Made by a program: the position numbers and the translations under genes
NCBI GenBank assembly: GCA_050251635.1
Contig: JBFWML010000003.1
Span: 1-64,000 of the forward strand
Source: JBFWML01 sp050251635
GTDB taxonomy: Bacteria; Campylobacterota; Campylobacteria; Campylobacterales; SZUA-545
Direction: 5' to 3'
DNA: 64,000 bases
In this document: piece by piece, positions 16,413 through 25,771 of the stretch
How the letters are laid out: every line of letters starts with the position of its first letter
Numbering within the stretch: position 1 is the first letter of the stretch
The notes under the pieces: model-generated
Database searches by the model: none
Told to the model about the DNA's origin: nothing
What the model saw: the letters and a program-made list of their open reading frames with translations, nothing else

Positions 16413-17220
16413 CTCTGCGTGGCTTGAAAACCTGTGGATAAGACGGCTCATCATCCTGGCCTTCACGGCCTCGTCCTTGGCCCTAGCCGCTTCGATCGGG
16501 CGGCTTTTTTTACCCGCCGAGTCGGTGGAAAAACAGGTTCATGTTCCCTTTAACTATTTTCGGCCCTATCCTCTCGATCGCGCCTTTGGGATTACCAATG
16601 CCCCCGTCTCCAGCGCGCCGGCGGCCGCGACGATCAACCTGCTGACCGCGCTTAAGATCAAAGGCATCTACGCCGAGGGCAAGGGGGAGGGTTTTGTGGT
16701 GGTCGAGGAGGGCAAAAGCATCCTTTTTCTCAGCCGGGGCGAGAGCTTCAAGGGCTACACCCTCGATCGCGTCGAATCCAAGCGCGCGGTTTTTATGAAG
16801 GACGGCCAGCCCTACGAGTTGCGGCTGGAGGAGAAAACCCCCGCCGCCCGCGTCGTCTCGGCCCCGGCGGCCAAAAACGCGCCCAAGGCGGACACCGCCC
16901 AGTCGCTCCGGGAGATTCCCAGAAACGAACTGGAACGCTACCGTCAGGATGCGCGGCTTATCTGGGACAATATCGGCATCAATCCCGTAACGGAAAACGG
17001 TCAGTTCAAGGAGTTTCGCATCACCTTTGTCGCCCGCGGTTCGGTCTTTGAGCAGCTGGGGCTGCAGGCCGGAGACGTGCTCAAGGCCGCCAACGGCATC
17101 GAACTTGACGGCTACGCCGCGGCGCTGCGTCTTTATTCGGAGATTGATAAAATAGAAGCCTTTAGACTGACCATTTTGCGCAACAATCAAATAAGAGAGC
17201 TTGACTATGAAATTCGCTAG
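16396..17220 (+). CDS. gspC: GspC-like protein with PDZ domain
   Basis: A 274-residue inner-membrane protein with a membrane helix (about 17–37). The HR domain region (about 75–150) contains LLTALKIKGIYAEG and FLSRGESFKGYTLDRV. A C-terminal PDZ domain (about 195–270) contains the typical GLQAGDVLKAANGIEL. In type II systems GspC links the inner-membrane platform to the secretin through the HR domain. The ATG follows GAAGGGCACCGGT within the end of the previous gene. It overlaps gspD by 14 bases, which supports a joint role. Confidence 0.88.
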   Translation: MNMLFNSAWLENLWIRRLIILAFTASSLALAASIGRLFLPAESVEKQVHVPFNYFRPYPLDRAFGITNAPVSSAPAAATINLLTALKIKGIYAEGKGEGFVVVEEGKSILFLSRGESFKGYTLDRVESKRAVFMKDGQPYELRLEEKTPAARVVSAPAAKNAPKADTAQSLREIPRNELERYRQDARLIWDNIGINPVTENGQFKEFRITFVARGSVFEQLGLQAGDVLKAANGIELDGYAAALRLYSEIDKIEAFRLTILRNNQIRELDYEIR

Positions 17221-19042
17221 CCTGTTGGCGGTTTTGATGCTGCTGTTCGTTTCGCCGCTGGCGGCCGCCAAGGGGGGCGAGACGGTCGAGATCAACTTTA
17301 CCGATCTGCCCATTGAAGATTTTCTCAAAATGACCTCCCGCATTATGGGAAAAAACCTGCTCTTAACCCAGCGGGTGGCGGGCAACGTGGATTTTGTCAG
17401 CAGCCGTCCGGTTTACAAAGACGAGATTTTGCAACTGGCCGTTAGCGTGCTGGCCACCCGGGGCATGACGCTGGTGGAGGAGGGAACCTACTACAAGGTG
17501 GTGCGTCTGGCGGAAGCGGCACAGGAGAATATCCCCGTTGTCAGCGGCACGCCCAAGGGCTCCTTGATGGTCACCCAAACCATCCGGCTGGAGGAGGAGA
17601 ACATCGACATCGTCGTGCAGAAGATCCGCCATCTGCTCTCTCCGGCGGCCAAACTGGTGACGATGAAAGAGTCCAACTCCATGGTCATCTCCGACTATCC
17701 GGCCAATATCAAAACCGTGCGGCAGGTGGTGGATGAAATTATCGATCGGCGGGCGCTGACGGTGGAGTTTTTCCCGCTTGTCAATATCAAGGCGGCGACC
17801 GTGCTGCCTTCGGTGCAGCAAATTATCAAGGGCGTGCTCAATCAGCGGGTGGTGGATAACGAGGTGCAGATTCTTAAGGATGACGCCTCCAACGCTATCG
17901 TGGTGACGGGCCGGCCCCATCATATCGGGTTTATCCGCGATATCGTCGAGCGGCTCGATGTCGAAAACGATCACGCCTCCCCTTCGGCGGAGGTGATTAT
18001 TCTGCAAAACTCCGAAGCGGCGGCGATGGTGAAGATTTTAAACGGCATTCTCGATAAGACCGCCTCCTCGCCCGATCAGAAGATCAAGCCGACCCTGACG
18101 GCGGATGAGGAGATGAACGTCCTCATCGCCGTGGGGATGCCCGAGGAGATTGTGGCCATCCGCACGCTGGTCGCTTCGCTGGATGTGCCCCGCCAGCAGG
18201 TCTATGTGCAGGCAACGATCGTCGAGGTCAGCGACGGCCTGGCCGATCAGATCGGCTTAACCTATGGCGTCGAGGGTGCGGCGGTGGGCGGCAACGGCAT
18301 CTACACGCTGGGCACCAACCTCACCGGCAGCGTGCCCAGCGGCGTCAGCAGCGCCATTGTGGCCCAGTTGCAGCAAAAGGACGCCGACGGCAACATCAAG
18401 GTAGAGAACGCTTCGGCGCTGGCGGTGGGAGTGGGATTGAATCTCCTAACCAGCAACAATGCCGCCGAGGTGCTTTCCGAGCCGTCGATTCTTTGCGTTA
18501 ACAACAAAGAGTCGGTGATCTACGTGGGCGAAACCCGGTCGATTCTCACCTCCGAAACCACCACCACGGGGGGCATCCCCACCAAAAACTACAGCCGTCA
18601 GGACATCGGTCTGACCCTCAAGGTCAAGCCCCGCCTTTCGACCAACAATAAAGTGGCGCTCTCCATCGAAGCGCAGATGGAGGGCGTGGTCGGAACCGAC
18701 GGCAGCGCCCAGCCCACCACCACCAAGCGCCGCGTTGCCACCAGCGCGATCGTCAACGACGGCGAACCGGTGATTTTGGGCGGTCTGGTCAAAAGCGAGG
18801 AGATCAAAACCGAGCGCCGCGTCCCTTATCTTTCGGCCATTCCCTTTCTGGGCCGTCTGTTTAAGGACAAGCAGGAGGGTACTAACAAGACCAGTCTGGT
18901 GGTGATTGTCACCCCCTATATTGTGGAAAAGAGCGAAGACCTTTCGCAACTGCGCGATCGGCTCTCCAAGCTTGAAGCGCTTCGCCAGCAGTATGTCAAA
19001 GAGATTATCAAAGCAGCCGATGAGCAGCCCAAGCAGCCCTGA
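17207..19042 (+). CDS. gspD: Type II secretion secretin GspD
   Basis: A 611-residue outer-membrane secretin. Signal peptide residues 1–21. The N0 domain begins VEINFTDLPIEDFLKMTS. Repeated N1–N3 modules follow (about 110–330), with SNSMVISDYPANI and SNAIVVTGRPHHI as the usual KH-like signatures. The secretin core (about 335–560) shows VPRQQVYVQATIVEVS, VLSEPSILCVNNKES and NDGEPVILGGLVKSEE, then VPYLSAIPFLGRLF. ATG at 17207 is chosen over TTG two codons earlier, with AGAG upstream. The C-terminal tail (about 30 charged residues) could serve pilotin binding. Confidence 0.94.
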   Translation: MKFASLLAVLMLLFVSPLAAAKGGETVEINFTDLPIEDFLKMTSRIMGKNLLLTQRVAGNVDFVSSRPVYKDEILQLAVSVLATRGMTLVEEGTYYKVVRLAEAAQENIPVVSGTPKGSLMVTQTIRLEEENIDIVVQKIRHLLSPAAKLVTMKESNSMVISDYPANIKTVRQVVDEIIDRRALTVEFFPLVNIKAATVLPSVQQIIKGVLNQRVVDNEVQILKDDASNAIVVTGRPHHIGFIRDIVERLDVENDHASPSAEVIILQNSEAAAMVKILNGILDKTASSPDQKIKPTLTADEEMNVLIAVGMPEEIVAIRTLVASLDVPRQQVYVQATIVEVSDGLADQIGLTYGVEGAAVGGNGIYTLGTNLTGSVPSGVSSAIVAQLQQKDADGNIKVENASALAVGVGLNLLTSNNAAEVLSEPSILCVNNKESVIYVGETRSILTSETTTTGGIPTKNYSRQDIGLTLKVKPRLSTNNKVALSIEAQMEGVVGTDGSAQPTTTKRRVATSAIVNDGEPVILGGLVKSEEIKTERRVPYLSAIPFLGRLFKDKQEGTNKTSLVVIVTPYIVEKSEDLSQLRDRLSKLEALRQQYVKEIIKAADEQPKQP

Positions 19043-20567
19043 ACTTTTTGAATCCCTAAGCCATCCGGCCCTTGAGCCGCTCATGATCGACGAGGTCGAT
19101 TCGGCGCTGGCCCTGAAATACTATGTGCTTTTTAGCCGCGTCAACGACGAGCCGGCCATCTGCCTGAGCCAAAACTATCTACCTGATTCTCTGGGTTTTT
19201 TGAGCAAATACGCCCTGGATTACCCCGTTTTCCTGCTGGATCAAGACTCCTACGACCGCCTTTACAACCGCTTTTTAGAGCTGCGAACCGATACCGAACT
19301 GGGCCAGATTGGCGGGCCCGATGACCGCATGGCCGAGGTGGCCGAAGAGGAGGAGGGCTTTTCCTTAGCCGAATTTCTGCGCAACAAAGCCGACCTGCTC
19401 AGCAGCGAAGAGGCCGCGCCGATCATCCGCTTTGTGAATGCGCTGTTTTATCAGGCGATCAAAAAAGGGGCGAGTGACATCCATATCGAAGCGCACGAGC
19501 ACAAGGGCGAGGTGCGCTTTCGTATTGACGGCGCGCTGGTGAAATATGTTGATCTGGATTTGCGCATTATCAATCTGGTCATCAGCCGCATCAAGGTCAT
19601 CTCCAACCTCGACATCTCCGAAAAGCGTGTCGCGCAGGACGGCCGCACGCAGGTGAACATTGCTAAACGCACGCTCGATATCCGGGTTTCGGTCTTGCCC
19701 ACCTACTACGGCGAACGGGTCGTGATGCGGATTTTGATGGAGTCCGAGGAGATTCCGCACCTTAAAGAGCTGGGCTTTGAACAGTCATTGATCGGCCAAC
19801 TGGAAGGATTGCTGGAGCACAGCCACGGAATTATTCTTGTCACCGGCCCCACCGGTAGCGGTAAATCAACCACCCTGCACAGCTTTTTGCAGCAGGTGGC
19901 CACGCCGCAGAAAAACATCATCACCGTGGAAGACCCGGTCGAATACAAGGCCGACAATATCAATCAGGTGCAGGCCAACGCCAAGGTCGGTTTGACCTTT
20001 GCGGCGGGGCTGCGATCGATTCTGCGTCAAGACCCCGATGTGATTATGATCGGCGAAATCCGCGACGGCGAAACCGCCAGCATCGCCATTCAGGCGGCGC
20101 TCACGGGTCACCTTGTTTTTTCGACCCTGCACACCAATACCGCCACCGGGGCGATTACGCGGCTTGTGGATATGGGCGTGGAGCGGTTCTTAGTTTCGTC
20201 ATCGCTGCTGGGCGTTCTGGCGCAACGGCTGGTGCGCAAGCTTTGCGAGCACTGCAAGACGGAAGACGAACTGGCGGAGAGCTACGCCGAAACCCTCGGC
20301 TTTCCCTCCGGCGCAGTTATTTACAAGGCGGTGGGCTGCCCCGTGTGCAGCCATACCGGCTACAAGGGACGCCGGGCGATCGGCGAGCTGTTTGTGCCCG
20401 ATGAGGAGATGGTCTCGCTCTTTAAGGAGACCATCGAGGAGCACGCCATCCGCGAACTGGCCACCCAAAAGGGAATGCGCACCCTTCAAGATCAGCTCAA
20501 AACCCTCGTGACTCAGGGCGTTACCAGCATGGACGAAGCGATCCGTATCGGCATCAAGAGCCGCTGA
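19020..20567 (+). CDS. gspE: Type II secretion ATPase GspE
   Basis: A 515-residue secretion ATPase. Walker A is GPTGSGKSTT (about 277–286), the Asp box is DIHIEAH, Walker B lies in VIMIGEIRDGETA (about 340), and the His box is STLHTN. A zinc-binding pair CEHC…CPVC (about 410 and 440), usual in GspE and PilB, precedes GYKGRRAIGEL. It drives pseudopilus assembly from the cytoplasmic face. ATG 19020 overlaps gspD by 23 bases; the frame is open further upstream but that part is only the out-of-frame end of gspD. Confidence 0.95.
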   Translation: MSSPSSPELFESLSHPALEPLMIDEVDSALALKYYVLFSRVNDEPAICLSQNYLPDSLGFLSKYALDYPVFLLDQDSYDRLYNRFLELRTDTELGQIGGPDDRMAEVAEEEEGFSLAEFLRNKADLLSSEEAAPIIRFVNALFYQAIKKGASDIHIEAHEHKGEVRFRIDGALVKYVDLDLRIINLVISRIKVISNLDISEKRVAQDGRTQVNIAKRTLDIRVSVLPTYYGERVVMRILMESEEIPHLKELGFEQSLIGQLEGLLEHSHGIILVTGPTGSGKSTTLHSFLQQVATPQKNIITVEDPVEYKADNINQVQANAKVGLTFAAGLRSILRQDPDVIMIGEIRDGETASIAIQAALTGHLVFSTLHTNTATGAITRLVDMGVERFLVSSSLLGVLAQRLVRKLCEHCKTEDELAESYAETLGFPSGAVIYKAVGCPVCSHTGYKGRRAIGELFVPDEEMVSLFKETIEEHAIRELATQKGMRTLQDQLKTLVTQGVTSMDEAIRIGIKSR

Positions 20568-20986
20568 TGCGCAGCGGTTTTACTCTGATCGAGGTTTTGG
20601 TGGCGGTGGCCATTTTGAGCGTTGCGGCGGCGGCTATTTTGAATTTGGGCATTCAAAGCGCAAAGCTTGGCGACCGGCTCAAGCAAAAGGAGGCGCTCTT
20701 TGCCCCCATGTCCGTTGCCGCGCTGCACGGAAAAACCGATCATTCCAACACCAACCGGACGCTGGAATCGCTACTGGGCGGGAGCTACAAGATTGAACAC
20801 GAGGGTTTGAAAAACTACCTCAAAAGCCGCGAAATCCACTACCAAGAAAACCGTCTGGGCAGCTGGGATTTGGTTCCCGAAGGGATTGATTCTTTCGGGG
20901 ATCTGCCCCGCTTTGAGATTATCGAGCGGATTGTGACCTTTAACGATCGCCAAGGGCGGCTTTACGCCATCCGCCCTGAGCGTTAA
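20567..20986 (+). CDS. GspI/GspJ-like minor pseudopilin
   Basis: A 139-residue pseudopilin starting in the gspE stop (TGATG). A prepilin peptidase site is clear: MRSG before FTLIEVLVAVAILS, with Glu at position 5 of the mature protein, followed by a hydrophobic helix. Length and the ILSVAAAAIL helix fit minor pseudopilins I or J. No major pseudopilin (gspG), platform protein (gspF) or prepilin peptidase (gspO) is present in this operon, so these must be encoded elsewhere. The gene converges with the GGDEF gene and overlaps it by 4 bases. Confidence 0.78.
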   Translation: MRSGFTLIEVLVAVAILSVAAAAILNLGIQSAKLGDRLKQKEALFAPMSVAALHGKTDHSNTNRTLESLLGGSYKIEHEGLKNYLKSREIHYQENRLGSWDLVPEGIDSFGDLPRFEIIERIVTFNDRQGRLYAIRPER

Positions 20987-23484
20987 GAGGTGCTGACGAT
21001 GGCGTTTTTGCCGCCGTGCTTGGCGGCATAAAGCCGTGCATCGGCCAGCTGGATCAGCGCTTCGCTGTCGAGTTCGCCATCCTCTTTGAGGGTAGCCACC
21101 CCGAAGCTGGCGGTGATGTAAAGCCGCCCGCCCTTGCTGGTGGTCACCGGCATATGCTCCAGCGCTTCGCGGATGCGATCGGCCATCTTGACCGCCCCGG
21201 CCTTGTCCGAATCGGGCAGCACCAATAAAAACTCCTCGCCGCCGAAACGTGCCGCAATGTCGCCTTTACGAACCTGCTTGTCGATCGTGCCCGCCACGAT
21301 TTTCAGCGCCACGTCGCCCACCTCGTGGCCGTAGCGGTCGTTGAGCTTTTTAAAGTCGTCCAGATCGATCATAATGACCGACAGCGGCGCGCCGTTACGC
21401 TTGGATTTGTCGATCTCTTTTTCGAGGTATTCGCTTAAAAAGCGGCGGTTGTAGAGACTGGTGAGCGGATCGCGGATGGAGAGTTCGCGGTTGATCTCGA
21501 TCAGCCGCAGGTTGGAAATGAGCAGGCTAAAGGCGTTAAAGAGGTCGCCCAAAAAGCGGGTGATCTCTTCGTCGAAAAAGTTTTCCTTCACCGACAACAG
21601 CGAGACGATCGCGATCAGTTTGCCCGAAGAGTAAACGTTCAGGCACATATAGCCCTTGACCTCTTTGTCCAGTTTTGCCAGCGGGCAGCCAAACTCCTTG
21701 GGCCCGTTTTTAATAAAGTGGGTTCCCGAAAGCACCACCTTGCAGCGGCTCACATCCGAGCTGAGGCAGTCCTCTTTCCAGAGCGGTTTTTCCTGATCGA
21801 CCGAGGTCTCCGAGATGCGGGTCAGGGAGGGGTTGATGTTATAGACGTGCACCGCGTCCACGCCGATATGCTTAAGGTAGAAGGTCAGCACATCGTAGGC
21901 TTCATCGATGGAGCCGGAGCGGTTGAGGCTGTTGATAAAGTTGTGAAAGAGGGTCAGTTCCTCATTGCGCCGGTGGATAATCCGCTCCATGGCGATCTTT
22001 TCGGAAATATCCCGCGCCACCACCAGAATATAGATGCTGTTTTCCAGGATCACCTTGGTGGCCGTCACCTCAACGGGGAAGGTTTCGCCCCCGGCGCGGC
22101 GGTAGGTGCGCACCCCCTTGACCACCTTGTCCTCTTTGACGATCGCCGCGATCTTTTCGTCGAGAAACTGCTTCTCTTCGGTGACGATGTCGTAGATGGT
22201 CCACTGCAAAATCTCCTGACGGCTCAAGCCCAGAATCTTCAGGGCCGACTCGTTGGCGATCTTGATTTTGCCGTCATAGGCCCCGTAGAGCAGGATCATA
22301 TCGGCGGTGGAGTTGATGACGCGAAGATAGGTTTCCAGCTCGCTCTTGATGCTTTTTTGTTTGGCCTCGGCTTCGGTGATGTCCCGGATGATCAGCTTGA
22401 TGCGGCCGCGCTCGGTGGAGGATTCGCTGCGCAGATAAAAGCCCGAAATCTCCAGGGAACGGCCCTCTAAAACGACCTTCTGTCCCTCGACGCGTCCTTC
22501 GTCCACAATGCGTACATAGACCGCAAGCCATTGGCGTTTATCCAAAAGCTTGTCAATGGGCCGATCGACCAGATCGTTACCGAAATGCTCCAAACAGCGG
22601 TGGTTGGCCCAGACCACCACCTGCTCGTCCTTGCCGTCAAGAATCTCCAAAATCATCTCCGGCAGGAGATTGAGCACGTCTTTGGTGTGCTTGAGTTTTC
22701 GGCTGATGAGGTTTTTGTAGTCGCTTTCGAAGCTTTTGAGGATATCTTTTTGGGTGACGATGCCGATGCAGCTGCCGTCCTTATCGGTGATCATGACGCG
22801 GCGGATATTGCGCGCGTTCATCAGCTTGACGACATCCACCACCAGAAAATCGACATCCACGGAGACGACCGGCGTGCTCATAAATTCGCTCACCGGGCGA
22901 TCGAGCTGCGCTTTTTGCACCACCAGATCGAGCACATCCTTTTCGCTGATGATGCCGGCGGTATGGCGGTTTTCAAAAACGGGAATAGCGCTGATGCGGT
23001 GCTCGCTCATCAGCCTGAGCACGTTGCGCACGCTCTCTTGCGGACCGACATGGATAACCTTCTTGACCCGTTCCTGAATGTGCTTGATTTTCAGGCTCGA
23101 TCGGTAAGCGTCGTCCTCCAGATGCATCAGCAGATCTTTTTGGGTGATCAGCCCCGCAAAACGGCCCTGATCGTCGGTGACCGCCAAGCGCCGGATATCG
23201 TTCTCGGTCATAATGATCAGCGCGTGAACCAAGGTGCGATCGCAACTGACCCGGATAACCGAGGCGGAGGCGTGCTTGATAACCGGTTCATCGAGGCTGA
23301 CCCCCTTGGCCACCAGATTGACGATATCCCGTTCGCTCAGGATGCCGCGGATCGTCTGATCCTCGGCCACCACAACCGCGCCCTTGCCGTTGCCGCGCAT
23401 CACGGACGCCGCTTCGCTCAGGGGTGTTGACGGAGCAACCAGATAGTCGCCTTCCGTACACAGGGTTTTGATGGTCGAAGTCAT
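20983..23484 (-). CDS. Diguanylate cyclase with four CBS, two PAS and one GAF-like sensor domain
   Basis: An 833-residue cytoplasmic signalling protein. Four CBS motifs occupy about 1–255 (each ending in a G-I/L-ITQKD or SERD/SEKD signature), so it probably binds adenine nucleotides. Two PAS domains follow (about 270–385 and 390–510; the second contains RVINSTADMILLYG and a PAC-like end). A GAF-like segment spans about 530–665, and the GGDEF domain about 670–833. The GGDEF site reads GGEEF, preceded by RKGD at the spacing of the inhibitory I-site, so it should make c-di-GMP with product inhibition. ATG 23484 (ribosome site AAGGAA) is preferred to a TTG two codons earlier. No EAL or HD-GYP domain. 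The signal could be cellular energy state. Confidence 0.92.
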   Translation of the reverse strand: MTSTIKTLCTEGDYLVAPSTPLSEAASVMRGNGKGAVVVAEDQTIRGILSERDIVNLVAKGVSLDEPVIKHASASVIRVSCDRTLVHALIIMTENDIRRLAVTDDQGRFAGLITQKDLLMHLEDDAYRSSLKIKHIQERVKKVIHVGPQESVRNVLRLMSEHRISAIPVFENRHTAGIISEKDVLDLVVQKAQLDRPVSEFMSTPVVSVDVDFLVVDVVKLMNARNIRRVMITDKDGSCIGIVTQKDILKSFESDYKNLISRKLKHTKDVLNLLPEMILEILDGKDEQVVVWANHRCLEHFGNDLVDRPIDKLLDKRQWLAVYVRIVDEGRVEGQKVVLEGRSLEISGFYLRSESSTERGRIKLIIRDITEAEAKQKSIKSELETYLRVINSTADMILLYGAYDGKIKIANESALKILGLSRQEILQWTIYDIVTEEKQFLDEKIAAIVKEDKVVKGVRTYRRAGGETFPVEVTATKVILENSIYILVVARDISEKIAMERIIHRRNEELTLFHNFINSLNRSGSIDEAYDVLTFYLKHIGVDAVHVYNINPSLTRISETSVDQEKPLWKEDCLSSDVSRCKVVLSGTHFIKNGPKEFGCPLAKLDKEVKGYMCLNVYSSGKLIAIVSLLSVKENFFDEEITRFLGDLFNAFSLLISNLRLIEINRELSIRDPLTSLYNRRFLSEYLEKEIDKSKRNGAPLSVIMIDLDDFKKLNDRYGHEVGDVALKIVAGTIDKQVRKGDIAARFGGEEFLLVLPDSDKAGAVKMADRIREALEHMPVTTSKGGRLYITASFGVATLKEDGELDSEALIQLADARLYAAKHGGKNAIVSTS

Positions 23485-23559
23485 ATTCAAGTTCCTTGGC
23501 GGATTGTAGGGGTTAGATAATAGCGACTCGTACTTTAGAACTCAAACCGTTTGGGGAGC

Positions 23560-23584
23560 AAAAAGCCCCGTTTGCACGGGGCTT
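23560..23584 (-). terminator. Intrinsic terminator downstream of slyD
   Basis: A 9-bp stem (AAGCCCCGT / ACGGGGCTT, 4-base loop) is followed on the minus strand by five T residues. It sits 44 bases after the slyD stop and ends its transcript before the GGDEF gene. Confidence 0.82.
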
Positions 23585-23627
23585 GGCTGCATCGGACAGA
23601 TGCGTTTTTGTTGTCGCCTCCGGCGAC

Positions 23628-24137
23628 CTAATGTCCGCAGCCACAACCGCCTTGGCCGGTGCCGCAGCACTCGCTTTCGACCATGCCGGTGCGCTTTTCC
23701 TTCTCGGTGGCGTCGCGGGTGTCCACAACGGTGACGTCGAACTCAAGGTCTTTGCCCGCAAGCGGGTGGTTGTAGTCGATAAACACCTGCTCTTCGGTGA
23801 TCTCCTTGACGGTGACCTGCACGGTCTGGCCGTTGTCGGACTGGCCGTACAGGGTCATGCCGACGCTCAATTCGATACCGGCGAACTGCTCCTTCTCGTG
23901 GGGCTGAACCGCGCCGGCGTCATGGGCGCCGTAGGCCTTTTCGGCGGGAATGCGCAAGGTTTTGCTCTCCCCTTTGGACATCTGGGCGATCGCCTCCTCC
24001 AAGCCGGGGATAATCTGCCCGCGGCCCAGGAGAAATTCCAACGGGTCGCCGCCCTTGTTGGAATCCACAAGCTCCTTGCTGTCCGCCTCTTTTACTTCGT
24101 ATTCAATGGAAACGACCGTATCGTTAGCAATGGCCAT
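23628..24137 (-). CDS. slyD: SlyD-type FKBP peptidyl-prolyl isomerase with Cys/His-rich tail
   Basis: A 169-residue cytoplasmic FKBP. The FKBP half-domains flank an inserted IF chaperone domain (about 70–130), with DPLEFLLGRGQIIPGLEEAI and NHPLAGKDLEFDVTV as signatures. The C terminus, ESECCGTGQGGCGCGH, is a short metal-binding tail as in SlyD proteins that bind nickel for hydrogenase or urease maturation. ATG 24137 with AAGGAAACTC is the start; the frame is open 19 codons further but without a better ribosome site. Confidence 0.95.
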   Translation of the reverse strand: MAIANDTVVSIEYEVKEADSKELVDSNKGGDPLEFLLGRGQIIPGLEEAIAQMSKGESKTLRIPAEKAYGAHDAGAVQPHEKEQFAGIELSVGMTLYGQSDNGQTVQVTVKEITEEQVFIDYNHPLAGKDLEFDVTVVDTRDATEKEKRTGMVESECCGTGQGGCGCGH

Positions 24138-24184
24138 TGAGTTTCCTTCGTAGGTGATTTGGCGTTTTTTTGAAAAAACGTTAG

Positions 24185-24193
24185 ATTCTAGCA
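24185..24193 (-). promoter_or_regulatory. Extended −10 promoter of slyD
   Basis: TGCTAGAAT on the minus strand is an extended −10 element (TGn plus TAGAAT), placing the transcript start near 24175 and leaving a leader of about 40 bases. That leader holds a T-rich/A-rich inverted repeat (around 24153–24172) of unclear role. Confidence 0.5.
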
Positions 24194-24231
24194 CACGGGT
24201 GCTTGCTGCCTTGGCGGCTGATTAATCCGTT

Positions 24232-24259
24232 TTGCAACCATCCGCTGATAAAATAATTT
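24232..24259 (+). promoter_or_regulatory. Weak promoter candidate for the STAS–CheX gene
   Basis: TTGCAA (24232–24237) and TAATTT (24254–24259) are 16 bases apart in the AT-rich part of the gap between slyD and the STAS–CheX gene. Both boxes are only partial matches, so this is a suggestion. Confidence 0.3.
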
Positions 24260-24329
24260 TTAGTGATAAAAGGCAGGCGGGGTTAAGCAATTCAAAACGC
24301 GTTGGGGGACGCGAAGGGTTAGGCGCATT

Positions 24330-25771
24330 TTGGCCAAAAAGGTAATGAAGCCGGCGATCGAAAACGAGATCGCCGTCTACCGTATCGAAGAGGATCTTAC
24401 CCCCGATGTGGGGGCGGTGTTTGTGGAGACACTTCAGCAGCACCGGTCCATTCTGCGCAGCTTGCGGGTGCGCGCGGTGCTCTTCTCCCTCGGCTCCATC
24501 AACGCGATCGACTCCAGAGCCGTCGAGACGGTAACCGACGCGCTGGATCTGCTGCAAAGACAGCTGCGGGTGGCCACCGGCTTTTGCGAATACAGCGGCA
24601 AGCAGCATGTGGCCCTTAGGCACATCACGCGCGAACGGGCGGTTTTTCTCTACAAAAGCCTCAAGATCGCCGAGTTGGCCCTTGGGGTTTCGCGGCTGAG
24701 AAAAAACAGCCTGCTGCTGGTTTTTGACGAAGAGAGCGAGGTCAAAACCGATATTGTCTCGGAGCTGATCGCCCGGGGCTATGGGGCCATTTCGGCCATG
24801 AACCGCGCCGATTTTGAAAAGCGCATCAAAAACAGCGCCTCCAAATACGCCGAAGTGGTGACCCAAAGCGCCTTCGGCGGCATGCTGAAGATGGTCACCA
24901 CCGGCTACACCAAGCAGCTGTTTGTCTACGGTTTTCGCGGCGCGATCGACGAAAACAGCCATTCGACCTTTAAGCGCCAGCGCCACCTGGAGCGCATCGG
25001 GTGGGGCTACCGGGTCTTTGTGTTCGATATGTCCAAAATCCAGATGATGAGCGCGCGCGGTGCCTATTTTCTCTATGAAGTCGCCCGTGAAAGCCGCGAG
25101 CGCGAAGCGGCGATCGTGGTGGTGGGACTGGATCACTCCCGCGTTGAAGAGGCGGCTTTGCGGGTGATGGAGAAGGCGCAGTTTTATTTTAAAGACACGA
25201 TCGACGAAATCTACTCCGAGCTGAGGCTGGAGTCGCGGCTGATGTGCAACCGTAAAATCTTCGATGAGAGCGTCGAGCTGACCAAGGAGATGATTACCGA
25301 GCTGCCCGTATTCCTTGCGGCGGTGCTGGATGCGGTGGGCAGCTTTAGCGGTAAACCCTGCCGCAAAGAGGCCGCCAGCCGCATGACGCTGAAAACTCCG
25401 GTTTTGAGAACGCCGAGGGGATCGCGCTCATCTCCTTTGCCGGCGATATCCACGGCAGCGCCTTTTTGTTTATTCCGCCCCAAAGCATGAAGTTGCTGAC
25501 TCAGGCGCTGATGAGCAGCAGCGAAAAGCTCAGTGCCGCCGAAGCCAAGGACGTCGCGCGGGAACTCCACAACGCCATTATGGGTAAGGCCAAAAACTTC
25601 CTTGCGGAGAAGGGTATTTGCGTCGGCCTCTCGCTGCCTGAAGGGATGGACGACTACCGTGAAATCTCCGAAGGATTCGAAGGCGTGCAGGGCATCCGCC
25701 TGACCGTGATGATGGACGAGCTGCCCATCAACCTCTTTTTCGTCGGTTCGGTCGAGCTGCCTATTTTGTAG
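24330..25771 (+). pseudogene. STAS–STAS–CheX-like protein, split by a one-base frameshift
   Basis: The first frame (from TTG 24330 or ATG 24345) encodes two STAS-like domains: about residues 5–95 with SLGSINAIDSRAVETV, and about 190–300 with FVYGFRGAIDENSH and FDMSKIQMMSARGAYFLYE. It then enters the start of a CheX/CheC-like domain. Near 25391 the frame turns into low-complexity residues, while the −1 frame continues smoothly as ENAEGIALISFAGDIHGSAFLF and runs to 25771 with a complete CheX-like end. A single missing base in CTGAAAACTCC (25389–25399) would explain it. It may be a sequencing error, a recent mutation or, less likely, programmed slippage (no classic slippery heptamer). Intact, it would be a cytoplasmic protein of about 480 residues, plausibly a chemotaxis phosphatase-like regulator. 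Confidence 0.78.
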
